Shown one piece after another: positions 37,486 to 46,156 of a DNA stretch of 64,000 nt (position 1 is the stretch's first letter; each line of letters opens with the position of its first letter). Location: NCBI GenBank assembly GCA_017745235.1, contig JAGHZU010000004.1, positions 62,001 through 126,000 on the forward strand, read 5' to 3'. The stretch comes from Caulobacter sp. (GTDB lineage: Bacteria; Pseudomonadota; Alphaproteobacteria; Caulobacterales; Caulobacteraceae). The position numbers and the translations under genes were made by a program. The notes under the pieces were generated by a model. The model made no database searches, was not told the DNA's origin, and was given only the letters and a program-made list of their open reading frames with translations.

Positions 37486-38697
37486 ATGCGATGCGATCGG
37501 GTGTGGACCAAGGCCCGCCTGGCGACTTTCGCCGCCGATCGTCCCGGCATGGGCCTGGTCGAGGACGGCGTGGTCGCTGCGCTGGACGGCCGCATCGTCT
37601 ATGCGGGCCCGGCCGGGGACGCCCCGGCGCTGGAGGCCTACGACGTCGTCGACTGCCAGGGCCGCTGGATCACCCCCGGCCTGATCGATCCGCACACCCA
37701 CCTCGTCTTCGGCGGCGACCGCGCCCACGAGTTCGAGCTGCGCCTGTCCGGGGCCAGCTACGAGGAGATCGCCAAGGCCGGCGGCGGCATCGTCTCGACC
37801 ATGCGCGCCACCCGCGCGGCGACAGAGGCCGAACTGGTCGCAACGGCCCTGCCCCGCCTGGACGCCCTGCTGGCCGAGGGCCTGACCACGATCGAGATCA
37901 AATCGGGGTACGGCCTGTCGCTTGACGACGAACTGAAGAGCCTCCGCGCCGCCCGCGCCCTGGCCCAGGTCCGCAAGGTCTCGGTCACCGCGACCCTCCT
38001 CGGCGCCCACGCCCTGCCACCCGAGTTCGCCGGCGATCCGGACGGCTACATTGATCTTGTCCGCCACGAGATGATCCCAGCCATCTCCGCCGAGGGACTG
38101 GCCGACGCGGTCGATGCGTTCTGCGAGGGCATCGGCTTCACCCCGGCGCAGACCCGCCGGGTGTTCGAAGCCGCCCGCGCCCACGGCCTGCCGGTCAAGC
38201 TGCACGCCGAACAGCTGTCGAACCTGCACGGCGCGGCCCTCGCCGCCGAATTCGGAGCGCTGTCGGCCGATCATCTCGAACATCTGGACGAGGCCGGGAT
38301 CTCCGCCATAGCCAAGGCCGGCACGGTTGCGACCCTGCTGCCCGGCGCCTTCTACTTCGTGCGCGAGACCAAACTGCCGCCGATCGAAGGCCTGCGCGCG
38401 GCCGGCGTGCCCCTGGCCCTGGCCACCGACTGCAACCCCGGCACCTCGCCCCTGACCAGCCTGCTGCTGACGATGAACATGGCCGCCACCCTGTTCCGCA
38501 TGACCGTCGAGGAGTGCCTGGCCGGCGTCACGCGCGAGGCCGCGCGGGCGATCGGCCGCCTCGAAACCATCGGGACGCTGGAGGCCGGCAAGGCCTGCGA
38601 CCTGGCCGTCTGGGACATCGAACGTCCCGCTGAACTTGTCTACCGCATGGGCTTGAACCCGCTCCATGCGCGCGTCTGGAAGGGTGAAATCGCGTGA
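37486..38697 (+). CDS. hutI: Imidazolonepropionase
   Basis: This 403-residue zinc/iron amidohydrolase opens the imidazolone ring to formiminoglutamate. Metal-binding motif [16 protein letters not shown], substrate loop [21 protein letters not shown] and the [12 protein letters not shown] block are all present. GGGGAGG lies 8 bp before the ATG. It is the first gene of hutI-H-G-U-D and overlaps hutH by 4 bp (GTGA). Confidence 0.96.
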   Translation: MRCDRVWTKARLATFAADRPGMGLVEDGVVAALDGRIVYAGPAGDAPALEAYDVVDCQGRWITPGLIDPHTHLVFGGDRAHEFELRLSGASYEEIAKAGGGIVSTMRATRAATEAELVATALPRLDALLAEGLTTIEIKSGYGLSLDDELKSLRAARALAQVRKVSVTATLLGAHALPPEFAGDPDGYIDLVRHEMIPAISAEGLADAVDAFCEGIGFTPAQTRRVFEAARAHGLPVKLHAEQLSNLHGAALAAEFGALSADHLEHLDEAGISAIAKAGTVATLLPGAFYFVRETKLPPIEGLRAAGVPLALATDCNPGTSPLTSLLLTMNMAATLFRMTVEECLAGVTREAARAIGRLETIGTLEAGKACDLAVWDIERPAELVYRMGLNPLHARVWKGEIA

Positions 38698-40229
38698 TCG
38701 AAGTCGTTCTGAACCCCGGTGAAGTCAGCCTCGCCGACTGGAAGGCCGTCTATCGCGGCGCGTCCGCGCGGCTGCATCCCAGCGCCGCCCCCGTGATCGC
38801 CGCCAGCGCCGCCGCCGTCGAGCGCATCCTGGCCAAGGGCCAGCCCGTCTACGGCATCAACACCGGCTTCGGAAAGCTGGCCAGCGTGCGCATCGGCGAC
38901 GTCGACCTGGAGGCGCTCCAGCGGAACATCGTGCTCTCCCACGCCGCCGGCACGGGCGCGCCCTCGCCGGTCCCGGTGATCCGCCTGATGATGGCCCTCA
39001 AGCTGGCCAGCCTGGCCCAAGGCGCCTCGGGCGTACGACCGGCCACCACCGATCTGCTGGAAGCCATGCTGCTCAAGGGCCTGACGCCGGTCGTGCCCTG
39101 TCAGGGCTCGGTGGGAGCATCCGGGGATCTCGCCCCCCTGTCGCACATGGCCGCCACCATGATCGGCGTGGGCGAGATCTTCGTCGGCGGGGCCCGCCTG
39201 CCCGCCGCCCAGGCCCTGGCCGAGGCCGGCCTGTCGCCCCTGACGCTGGGTCCTAAGGAAGGTCTGGCGCTGCTGAACGGCACCCAGTTCTCCACCGCCA
39301 ACGCCCTGGCGGCCCTGTTCGACGCCGAACGCCTGTTCCGCTCGGCCCTAGTCACCGGCGCCCTCTCGACCGAGGCGGCCAAAGGCTCCGACACCCCGTT
39401 CGATCCGCGCATCCACGCCCTGCGCCGCCAGCCCGGCCAGATAGAGACCGCCGCCGCCCTGCGCGCCCTGATGGCCAGTTCGGCCATCCGCGATTCCCAC
39501 CGGGAAGGCGACGCCCGCGTGCAGGATCCCTATTGCCTGCGCTGCCAGCCGCAGGTGATGGGCGCGGCGCTGGACGTGCTGCGCCAGGCGGCCGCCACCC
39601 TGGCCGCCGAGGCCAACGGCGTTTCCGACAACCCGCTGATCTTCGCCGATACGGACGAGGCCCTGTCGGGCGGCAATTTCCACGCCGAGCCCGTGGCCTT
39701 CGCCGCCGACATGATCGCCCTGGCGGTCTGCGAGATCGGCTCGATCGCCGAACGCCGCATCGCCATGCTGGTCGACCCCGCCTGCTCGGGCCTGCCCGCC
39801 TTCCTGACCCCCAAGCCGGGCCTGAACTCCGGCTTCATGATCCCGCAGGTCACGGCCGCCGCCCTGGTGTCCGAGAACAAGCAGAAGGCCTACCCCGCCA
39901 GCGTCGACTCCATCCCGACCTCGGCCAACCAGGAGGACCACGTCTCGATGGCCGCCCACGGCGCGCGGCGCCTGCTGGCCATGGTCGAGGCGGCCGAGGC
40001 TGTGATCGGCATCGAGCTGCTGGCCGCCGTCCAGGGCTGTGACTTCCACGCGCCGCTGACCTCGAGCCCGCCACTGGAAGCCGTGCGCAAGGTCCTGCGC
40101 GACCAGGTCCCGCACCTGTCGGACGACCGCCACTTCCACCCCGACATGGAAGCCGCCAACGCCCTGGTGCGGTCGGGGACGCTGGTGGTGGCGGCCGGGG
40201 CCGTGACGCTGCCGGGGGTGGAGGCATGA
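38694..40229 (+). CDS. hutH: Histidine ammonia-lyase
   Basis: This 511-residue enzyme deaminates L-histidine to urocanate with a self-made MIO group from Ala142-Ser143-Gly144 ([14 protein letters not shown]), the same numbering as Pseudomonas HAL. The catalytic Tyr is in VYGINTGFG, and [14 protein letters not shown] and NFHAEPVA blocks line the active site. The GTG start overlaps the hutI stop. A 112-bp palindromic element separates it from hutG, the only real gap in the operon. Confidence 0.97.
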   Translation: MIEVVLNPGEVSLADWKAVYRGASARLHPSAAPVIAASAAAVERILAKGQPVYGINTGFGKLASVRIGDVDLEALQRNIVLSHAAGTGAPSPVPVIRLMMALKLASLAQGASGVRPATTDLLEAMLLKGLTPVVPCQGSVGASGDLAPLSHMAATMIGVGEIFVGGARLPAAQALAEAGLSPLTLGPKEGLALLNGTQFSTANALAALFDAERLFRSALVTGALSTEAAKGSDTPFDPRIHALRRQPGQIETAAALRALMASSAIRDSHREGDARVQDPYCLRCQPQVMGAALDVLRQAAATLAAEANGVSDNPLIFADTDEALSGGNFHAEPVAFAADMIALAVCEIGSIAERRIAMLVDPACSGLPAFLTPKPGLNSGFMIPQVTAAALVSENKQKAYPASVDSIPTSANQEDHVSMAAHGARRLLAMVEAAEAVIGIELLAAVQGCDFHAPLTSSPPLEAVRKVLRDQVPHLSDDRHFHPDMEAANALVRSGTLVVAAGAVTLPGVEA

Positions 40230-40244
40230 TCCTGCTCCCCAACG

Positions 40245-40356
40245 GTTGTCATCCCGGAAGCCCCGCAGGGACTGTCCGGGACCCAGGGGACTGGGCTGGC
40301 GCTTTGCGGCTCACCTGGGTCCCGGCCTTCCGCTTCGCTACAGCCGGGATGACAAC
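40245..40356. repeat. Nested palindromic intergenic repeat between hutH and hutG
   Basis: The element is bounded by perfect 13-bp inverted ends, GTTGTCATCCCGG (40245-40257) and CCGGGATGACAAC (40344-40356). Inside is a second perfect 12-bp inverted repeat, CCGGGACCCAGG (40276-40287) and CCTGGGTCCCGG (40314-40325). It ends exactly one base before the hutG ATG. Similar TCATCCCGG/CCGGGATGA repeats are scattered in alphaproteobacterial genomes. It has no coding capacity and would fold in RNA as a long imperfect hairpin. Confidence 0.88.
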
Positions 40357-41184
40357 ATGAAAAGGGCGACCAAGGACTGGCTGCATGTCACCCGGGGCGA
40401 CGCGCCCCTGGTGGTCTCCATCCCCCACGCCGGGACCGAAATCCCCGCCGAGATCGAGGCCCGCCTCGTCTCGCCCTGGCTGGGGCGCAAGGACGCCGAC
40501 TGGTGGATCCCCGAACTCTACGCCTTCGCCCGGGACCTTGGCGCGACCGTCGTGCGCACGGCGATCTCGCGAACGGTGATCGACGTCAATCGCGATCCGT
40601 CGGGCGTCTCGCTCTATCCGGGCCAGGCCACCACGGGTCTGTGCCCGACCGAGACCTTCGACGGCGAGCCGCTGTATCGCGACGGCCAGGCGCCAACCGA
40701 AGCCGAGATCGCCGAGCGGCGCGAGCAGTACTTCCGGCCCTATCACGACGCCCTCAGCGCCGAGCTGGATCGACTGAAGGGCATCCATGGCAAGGTGGTG
40801 CTGTACGACGCCCACTCGATCCGCTCGCACGTGTCCCGGCTGTTCGACGGCGAGCTGCCGCAGTTCAATATCGGAACCAACAGCGGCGCGTCGTGCGATC
40901 CGGCCCTGGCCTCGGCGCTGGAGGCCGCCTGCGACGCTTCGGGCCTGCCACGCGTCACCAACGGCCGCTTCAAAGGCGGCTGGATCACCCGCCATTACGG
41001 CCGTCCGGACACGGGCTTCCACGCCGTCCAGATGGAATTGGCGTGCCGCGGCTACATCGACGAGCCGGCCGTCCTCACCCCGGACAACTGGCCTACGCCC
41101 TTCCACACGCCCCGCGCCGCGTCCCTGCAGGCCGCGCTCACCGACGTCCTCAAGGCGTGCCTCGCCTTCGGAGTTTCCGCATGA
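40357..41184 (+). CDS. hutG: N-formylglutamate deformylase
   Basis: This 275-residue enzyme hydrolyses N-formyl-L-glutamate to glutamate and formate, the last hut step. It belongs to the FGase family with [12 protein letters not shown] near the start, [20 protein letters not shown] and the later GGWITRHYG block. The ATG at 40357 directly follows the palindromic element, whose terminal CCGGGATGACAAC supplies the ribosome-binding region; an in-frame extension upstream runs only through the repeat. It overlaps hutU by 4 bp. Confidence 0.94.
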   Translation: MKRATKDWLHVTRGDAPLVVSIPHAGTEIPAEIEARLVSPWLGRKDADWWIPELYAFARDLGATVVRTAISRTVIDVNRDPSGVSLYPGQATTGLCPTETFDGEPLYRDGQAPTEAEIAERREQYFRPYHDALSAELDRLKGIHGKVVLYDAHSIRSHVSRLFDGELPQFNIGTNSGASCDPALASALEAACDASGLPRVTNGRFKGGWITRHYGRPDTGFHAVQMELACRGYIDEPAVLTPDNWPTPFHTPRAASLQAALTDVLKACLAFGVSA

Positions 41185-42845
41185 CCCGTCTCGACAACAC
41201 CCGCGTCATCCGCCCCGCCACCGGAACCGAGCGCACCGCCAAGTCCTGGCTGACCGAAGCTCCGCTGCGGATGCTGATGAACAACCTGCACCCCGACGTC
41301 GCCGAGCGGCCGGAGGAACTGGTGGTCTATGGCGGCATCGGCCGCGCAGCGCGCGACTGGGAAAGCTACGACAAGATCGTGGAGACCCTGCGCCGGCTCG
41401 ACGACGACCAGACCCTGCTGGTCCAGTCCGGCAAGCCGGTGGGGGTGTTCCGCACCCATGCCGACGCGCCGCGCGTGCTGATCGCCAACTCCAACCTGGT
41501 CCCGCGCTGGGCCAATTGGGAGCACTTCAACGAGCTCGATCGCAAGGGCCTGGCCATGTACGGCCAGATGACCGCCGGCTCATGGATCTATATCGGCGCC
41601 CAGGGCATCGTGCAGGGCACTTACGAGACCTTTGTCGAGATGGGCCGCCAGCATTACGCCGGCGACCTGGCGGGCAAATGGCTGCTGACGGCGGGCCTGG
41701 GCGGCATGGGCGGGGCTCAGCCCCTGGCGGCGGTGATGGCCGGCGCCTCGTGCCTGGCCATCGAGTGCCAGCCCTCGCGCATCGAGATGCGCCTGCGCAC
41801 CGGCTATCTCGACAAGTCGACCGACAACCTCGACGAGGCCCTGGCCTGGATCGAAGAGTCCTGCGCCGCCAAGACCCCGATCTCGGTCGGCCTGCTGGGC
41901 AACGCCGCCGAGCTGCTGCCCGAACTCTACAAGCGCGGCGTTCGCCCCGACCTGCTGACCGATCAGACCAGCGCCCACGATCCGATCAATGGCTACCTGC
42001 CGGCCGGCTGGACGCTGGAACAGTGGACGGACGCCCGCGAGCGCGCACCGGAGACGGTCAACAGGGCCGCCCGCGCCTCCATGGCCGTCCATGTGCAGGC
42101 CATGCTGGACTTCCAGGCCGCCGGTGTCCCGACCGTCGACTACGGCAACAACATCCGCCAGATGGCGCTCGAGGAAGGCGTGACGAACGCCTTCGACTTC
42201 CCGGGCTTTGTGCCGGCCTACATCCGCCCCCTGTTCTGCCGGGGGATCGGCCCGTTCCGCTGGGCGGCGCTGTCCGGCGATCCCGAGGACATCGCCAGGA
42301 CCGACGCCAAGGTGAAGGCGCTGATCCCGGACAATCCGCACCTGCACAAGTGGCTCGACATGGCCGGCCAGAAGATCAAGTTCCAGGGCCTGCCTGCGCG
42401 CATCTGCTGGGTGGGCCTGGGCGACCGCCACCGACTGGGCCTGGCCTTCAACGAGATGGTCGCCAAGGGCGAGCTGAAGGCCCCCGTCGTGATCGGCCGC
42501 GACCACCTGGATTCGGGCTCGGTCGCCTCGCCCAACCGCGAGACCGAGGCCATGAAGGATGGCTCGGACGCGGTGTCGGACTGGCCGCTGCTGAACGCCC
42601 TGCTCAACACCGCCTCGGGCGCGACCTGGGTGTCGCTGCACCACGGCGGCGGCGTGGGCATGGGCTTCTCGCAGCATGCGGGGATGGTGATCGTCTGCGA
42701 CGGCACCGAGGCTGCGGCCAAACGGATCGAGCGGGTCCTGTGGAACGACCCGGCCACCGGCGTCATGCGCCACGCGGACGCGGGTTACGACATCGCCCGC
42801 GACTGCGCCCGCGAGCACGGCCTGGACCTGCCGGGCGTCCTCTGA
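41181..42845 (+). CDS. hutU: Urocanate hydratase
   Basis: This 554-residue NAD+-dependent enzyme converts urocanate to 4-imidazolone-5-propionate. Characteristic stretches are [19 protein letters not shown], the NAD-binding [28 protein letters not shown] and the C-terminal [15 protein letters not shown]. The start overlaps the hutG stop and the stop overlaps hutD by one base (TGATG). Length and motifs are standard. Confidence 0.97.
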   Translation: MTRLDNTRVIRPATGTERTAKSWLTEAPLRMLMNNLHPDVAERPEELVVYGGIGRAARDWESYDKIVETLRRLDDDQTLLVQSGKPVGVFRTHADAPRVLIANSNLVPRWANWEHFNELDRKGLAMYGQMTAGSWIYIGAQGIVQGTYETFVEMGRQHYAGDLAGKWLLTAGLGGMGGAQPLAAVMAGASCLAIECQPSRIEMRLRTGYLDKSTDNLDEALAWIEESCAAKTPISVGLLGNAAELLPELYKRGVRPDLLTDQTSAHDPINGYLPAGWTLEQWTDARERAPETVNRAARASMAVHVQAMLDFQAAGVPTVDYGNNIRQMALEEGVTNAFDFPGFVPAYIRPLFCRGIGPFRWAALSGDPEDIARTDAKVKALIPDNPHLHKWLDMAGQKIKFQGLPARICWVGLGDRHRLGLAFNEMVAKGELKAPVVIGRDHLDSGSVASPNRETEAMKDGSDAVSDWPLLNALLNTASGATWVSLHHGGGVGMGFSQHAGMVIVCDGTEAAAKRIERVLWNDPATGVMRHADAGYDIARDCAREHGLDLPGVL

Positions 42846-43405
42846 TGCGGATTCTGCGCGCCGCCGACCGTGAGGCCAGTCCCTGGAAGAACGGCGGCGG
42901 CGTTACTCGCGAGGTCGCCGCCTGGCCGCCAGGTGCGGGCCTGGACGATTTCGAGTGGCGGCTGAGCCTGGCCGACATCGCCGCCGACGGCCCGTTCTCG
43001 TACTTTCCCGGCGTGGACCGGGTGCTGACGCTGATCGCCGGCGAAGGCCTCGTCCTGGACGTGGCGGGCGAGACGAAGACCTTGGACGCCGCCTCGCCGC
43101 CCCTGGCCTTTCCCGGCGACGCAAAAGCCAGCGCCCGGCTGGCCGCCGGCCCCGTCCGCGACTTCAATCTCATGGTCCGCCGCGATCTCTGGCGGGCGGA
43201 GGTCTACCGCCTGGGCGCGAGGCCGACGCCCGTCGAAGGCCTGGCGTTCGTGCTGTTGCTGGAGCCCGTATCGATGGCCCGGATCCAGCTGGAGGCGCTC
43301 GACATTCTGCGCTTCGAGGCGGACGAAGCCATGACGCTAGATTTTCCAATTACAACCAGAGCATTGATCGCGGAGCTTCGCACATCCTCTGCTCAATTCG
43401 GCTAA
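42845..43405 (+). CDS. hutD: HutD/Ves-family protein
   Basis: This 186-residue cupin-like protein has the HutD signature PWKNGGGVTREVAAWP at the N-terminus, followed by FEWRLSLADIAADGPFSYFPGVDR. HutD is common in hut operons; in Pseudomonas it is thought to limit hut expression, possibly by binding formylglutamate. Start at ATG 42845, coupled to hutU. The end is less GC-rich than the rest. It is the last hut gene. Confidence 0.9.
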   Translation: MRILRAADREASPWKNGGGVTREVAAWPPGAGLDDFEWRLSLADIAADGPFSYFPGVDRVLTLIAGEGLVLDVAGETKTLDAASPPLAFPGDAKASARLAAGPVRDFNLMVRRDLWRAEVYRLGARPTPVEGLAFVLLLEPVSMARIQLEALDILRFEADEAMTLDFPITTRALIAELRTSSAQFG

Positions 43406-43553
43406 CGTCGTTCAGTAGTCTCTGAATATAACCCCATCAAAGCGCGACCAGACGTCGCACTGTATGCGCCACGTCTTTGCCTTATCTGGCCGTTAATCAC
43501 GCCGAACGCGCGGCGTGACGAAACGATCCCGACAACGGCAGCAGGACGATTTG

Positions 43554-44216
43554 ATGCAATCATCGGACGCGAAGAAACTCGCCCCCATGGCCCGCGCCGC
43601 CATGGGTCTGGCCTTGGTCTTCGCCCCGATGGTGGTGGCCGCGATGGAGAACCCTCACGCGATCCATCGACCCTCACCGGCCCTGATGGAGCAACTGGCT
43701 CAATTGGCCGCCCAACCGCAGCGCCCGGTGCGCAAGGAACTGGTGTGGAGCGGCGCCGACATCGACGGCGACGGCGCGCCCGACTTCGCCAATCCGACCG
43801 GCGCGGCGCCGCGCGGTCACGACGATTTCGGCGACGGCCGGTTCGGCGCCCGCCGCGACGGCGGCTCGCGCAGTCACGAAGGCGTCGACTATGTCGGCGC
43901 GGCCGGCCAGGACGTTCACGCCCCGATTTCGGGCTACGTCACCAAGATCGGCTATGCCTATGCCGGGTCCAGCGACCTGAAGTTCGTTGAAATCACCAAT
44001 CCCGCCCTCGGCTACGTCGCCCGCGCCTTCTACGTGAAGCCTGGCGTCGAGGTGGGCGACAGCGTGCGGCTGGGCCAGCCCATCGGCACGATCGAGAGCC
44101 TGCAGCGGCGCTATCCCGGCATCATCAACCACGTCCATCTTGAGGTGATGGAACCCGGCGGCGAACGCGTGAACGCCGCCGAACTGATTACGCAGAAGAC
44201 CGTGGTGCGGGCCTAG
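43554..44216 (+). CDS. M23-family peptidase (LytM domain), exported
   Basis: This 220-residue protein has an N-terminal hydrophobic leader (residues 9-30) and a C-terminal M23 domain with zinc ligands in SHEGVD (His108, Asp112) and INHVHLEV (His193, His195). It would cut peptidoglycan cross-links in the periplasm or regulate another hydrolase. The Asp-rich DIDGDGAPDFANP segment is EF-hand-like and precedes the domain. I prefer ATG 43554 (AGGA upstream) to GTG 43515. It converges with the GH35 gene, 6 bp apart. Confidence 0.85.
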   Translation: MQSSDAKKLAPMARAAMGLALVFAPMVVAAMENPHAIHRPSPALMEQLAQLAAQPQRPVRKELVWSGADIDGDGAPDFANPTGAAPRGHDDFGDGRFGARRDGGSRSHEGVDYVGAAGQDVHAPISGYVTKIGYAYAGSSDLKFVEITNPALGYVARAFYVKPGVEVGDSVRLGQPIGTIESLQRRYPGIINHVHLEVMEPGGERVNAAELITQKTVVRA

Positions 44217-44222
44217 ACCCGC

Positions 44223-45893
44223 TCAGTACGTCGCCAGCTTCACCTTCAGCACCTGCGGCAAGGTCGTCAGGTTCAGGCCATAGTCGACCTGGTCGCCGTT
44301 CCAGAGGCGATCGAACACCCACTTGCCGTTTTCGAAGTGGCCCTCTTCGACGCGCGACACCATGAAACGCTCGCCCTTGGCCGAGCCGAAGGTGACGCGG
44401 GCGCGGTAGCCGGTGACCAGGAACTCGTTCGGCGACAGCTGCGCGATCAGGGCGCCCCCGTCGGGAACTTCCCGGTTGGGCTGCTTCTCGGCCTTGGCCA
44501 TCCACGGCGCCTCGATCGAGCCGAACTGCCATTCGCCATACGAGATACGCGCCGTCCAGCGACCGCCAAGATCCAGGGTCTCGGCCTTGCTGTCGTCGGC
44601 CTCGCCTACGCCCCACACCTTGCCCTCGAACGACAGCTTGGCCCACTCCCGCTGCATCGGCGCCAGCAGGCGGTAGTGGACGGCGAAGTTCTCGATGGCC
44701 TGGGCGTCGACCGCCTTGGCTCCCAGCGGGTAATTCGAATAGCCGCCGTAATCCAGGCCGAACGGCGCGAAGCCAATGCCCTGGGCGCCCAGGATGTCAT
44801 ACAGGAAGCGGGCATAGGCCTTGTCGCTGCCGATCTCGGGAACCATCAGGGCGTTATCGGCCCGACCGTACTGTTCGGCCGTCTTTCGCACCTTGGCGCT
44901 CTCGCGCATGTAGATATCGGGCGCCAGGACGTCGATCGAGGGCGCGGCCGCCTTCCACACGTCCAGCACGTTCCAGGTGGGGCCACCCGACGAATAGGTG
45001 AACGGGTCCTGGTCGTTGAAGGGATCGCGCAGGGCCGCGTTGACATACATCGGCAGGTCCAGTTCGCGCTTGCCGGCGGCGGCGACCTCGTCGACGAAGC
45101 GGCCGATGGACCAGGCGTAGAAGAACTCGTCGGCGTCCTTGCCGAAGACCTGACTCCACGTGCCAGGCTTCTTGCCCAGGGCCCTGACCAGTTCGGCCGG
45201 GACCGGCCCCTGGAACAGCTTCTGGGCGGTCGGCGAATAGTCGCGCACGGCGCTGTAGGCGCCCGTCTCGTTCTCGGGCTGGACCATGATGACGGTGTGG
45301 TCCGCGTCGACCGCCTTGATGTGGCGCATCAACGCAACGAAGGCCTTCTTGTCGGCCTCCAGGGTGGAGCGGAAATGCGGCGACAGCGAGTTCTTGACCT
45401 CGCCCTTGGCGTTGATCAGCCGGGGAAAGCGCTTGTTGTCCAGCTTCACCCATTCCGGCGCGTACTGCGGGCCGTTGTTCTTCCAGGTGGCGAACCAGAG
45501 GATCACCAGCTTCACGTCGTTCTGCCGCGCCTGCCGGATCAGCAAGTCCAGGTACGAGAAGTCGAACTGCCCCTCGACAGGCTCGATCTGCTCCCAGGCG
45601 ACCGGAACCTCGACGGTGTTGGCGCCCAGGGCCTTTACGGCCGGCCACACCTTGGGCATCTGCGAGGGGTAGTTGCTGGAGTTGTTGACCTGCACGCCCA
45701 GCATCAGAAACGGCGCGCCGTCGACCATCAGGGCGTGACGACCGTTCTTCTGCACGAGCTTGGGCAGGTCGGCGGCCTGGGCTGCCGAAGAAGGGACCGG
45801 CAAGGACAGCGCGGCGGCGACGATCAAGGCCAGGGACGCCACGCGTCCGACAAAATTCCGCTTGTTGGCCTGCAACGTCACCTCCCGCTTCAT
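44223..45893 (-). CDS. Glycoside hydrolase family 35-like beta-galactosidase, exported
   Basis: This enzyme of about 556 residues has a signal peptide (FVGRVASLALIVAAALSLPV, cut near AQAADLP) and a TIM barrel resembling GH35 (GVQVNNSSNYPSQMPKVWPA; VEVPVAWEQIEPVEGQFDFS), with acid/base Glu in VQPENETGAY and nucleophile Glu in MVPEIGSD. A C-terminal beta domain like DUF5597 follows. I start at ATG 45893, but a strong GGGAGGTGA just inside precedes an in-frame TTG 24 bp later, which could be the true start. It lies downstream of the receptor gene on the same strand, so the pair may cooperate in galactoside uptake. Confidence 0.85.
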   Translation of the reverse strand: MKREVTLQANKRNFVGRVASLALIVAAALSLPVPSSAAQAADLPKLVQKNGRHALMVDGAPFLMLGVQVNNSSNYPSQMPKVWPAVKALGANTVEVPVAWEQIEPVEGQFDFSYLDLLIRQARQNDVKLVILWFATWKNNGPQYAPEWVKLDNKRFPRLINAKGEVKNSLSPHFRSTLEADKKAFVALMRHIKAVDADHTVIMVQPENETGAYSAVRDYSPTAQKLFQGPVPAELVRALGKKPGTWSQVFGKDADEFFYAWSIGRFVDEVAAAGKRELDLPMYVNAALRDPFNDQDPFTYSSGGPTWNVLDVWKAAAPSIDVLAPDIYMRESAKVRKTAEQYGRADNALMVPEIGSDKAYARFLYDILGAQGIGFAPFGLDYGGYSNYPLGAKAVDAQAIENFAVHYRLLAPMQREWAKLSFEGKVWGVGEADDSKAETLDLGGRWTARISYGEWQFGSIEAPWMAKAEKQPNREVPDGGALIAQLSPNEFLVTGYRARVTFGSAKGERFMVSRVEEGHFENGKWVFDRLWNGDQVDYGLNLTTLPQVLKVKLATY

Positions 45894-46016
45894 ACGCCGG
45901 TCCGAACGCCGAGCCTCGTCGCACCAACGTCGCCGCAATATCGTAGTATAAGTCATATAATTTATTCGCAAGGCTTCGCTGCGCTCTCGTCCAGTCCCGA
46001 CCTTCGCACGGCGCGC

Positions 46017-46052
46017 AAAAAAACGCGCATCGCCCGGTGGGAGCGATGCGCG
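46017..46052 (-). terminator. Intrinsic terminator of the TIGR01782 receptor gene
   Basis: On the minus strand a 10-bp stem (CGCGCATCGC / GCGATGCGCG, 9-nt loop) is followed by G and seven U residues (A-run 46017-46023). It lies about 105 bp beyond the receptor stop and separates it from the GH35 promoter. Confidence 0.9.
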
Positions 46053-46156
46053 CCTCAGGGTGTCGCGAGTTCGGGGAGAGCCTCGCGGAGCGCCGACCCG
46101 AACAAGGCCGACGCGAGAGCAGTGGTCGCCCCCAAAAGAGACGACCGCCGCAAGTC

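Noticed and set aside
37399..38667. In-frame extension upstream of hutF
   Set aside because: It runs antisense through hutI and across the divergent promoter; amidohydrolase similarity begins well after GTG 37398.
40245..40356. Possibility that the palindromic element is an intrinsic terminator of hutH
   Set aside because: No U-tract follows, it lies inside an operon whose other junctions all overlap, and its two nested inverted repeats look like a dispersed repeat family.
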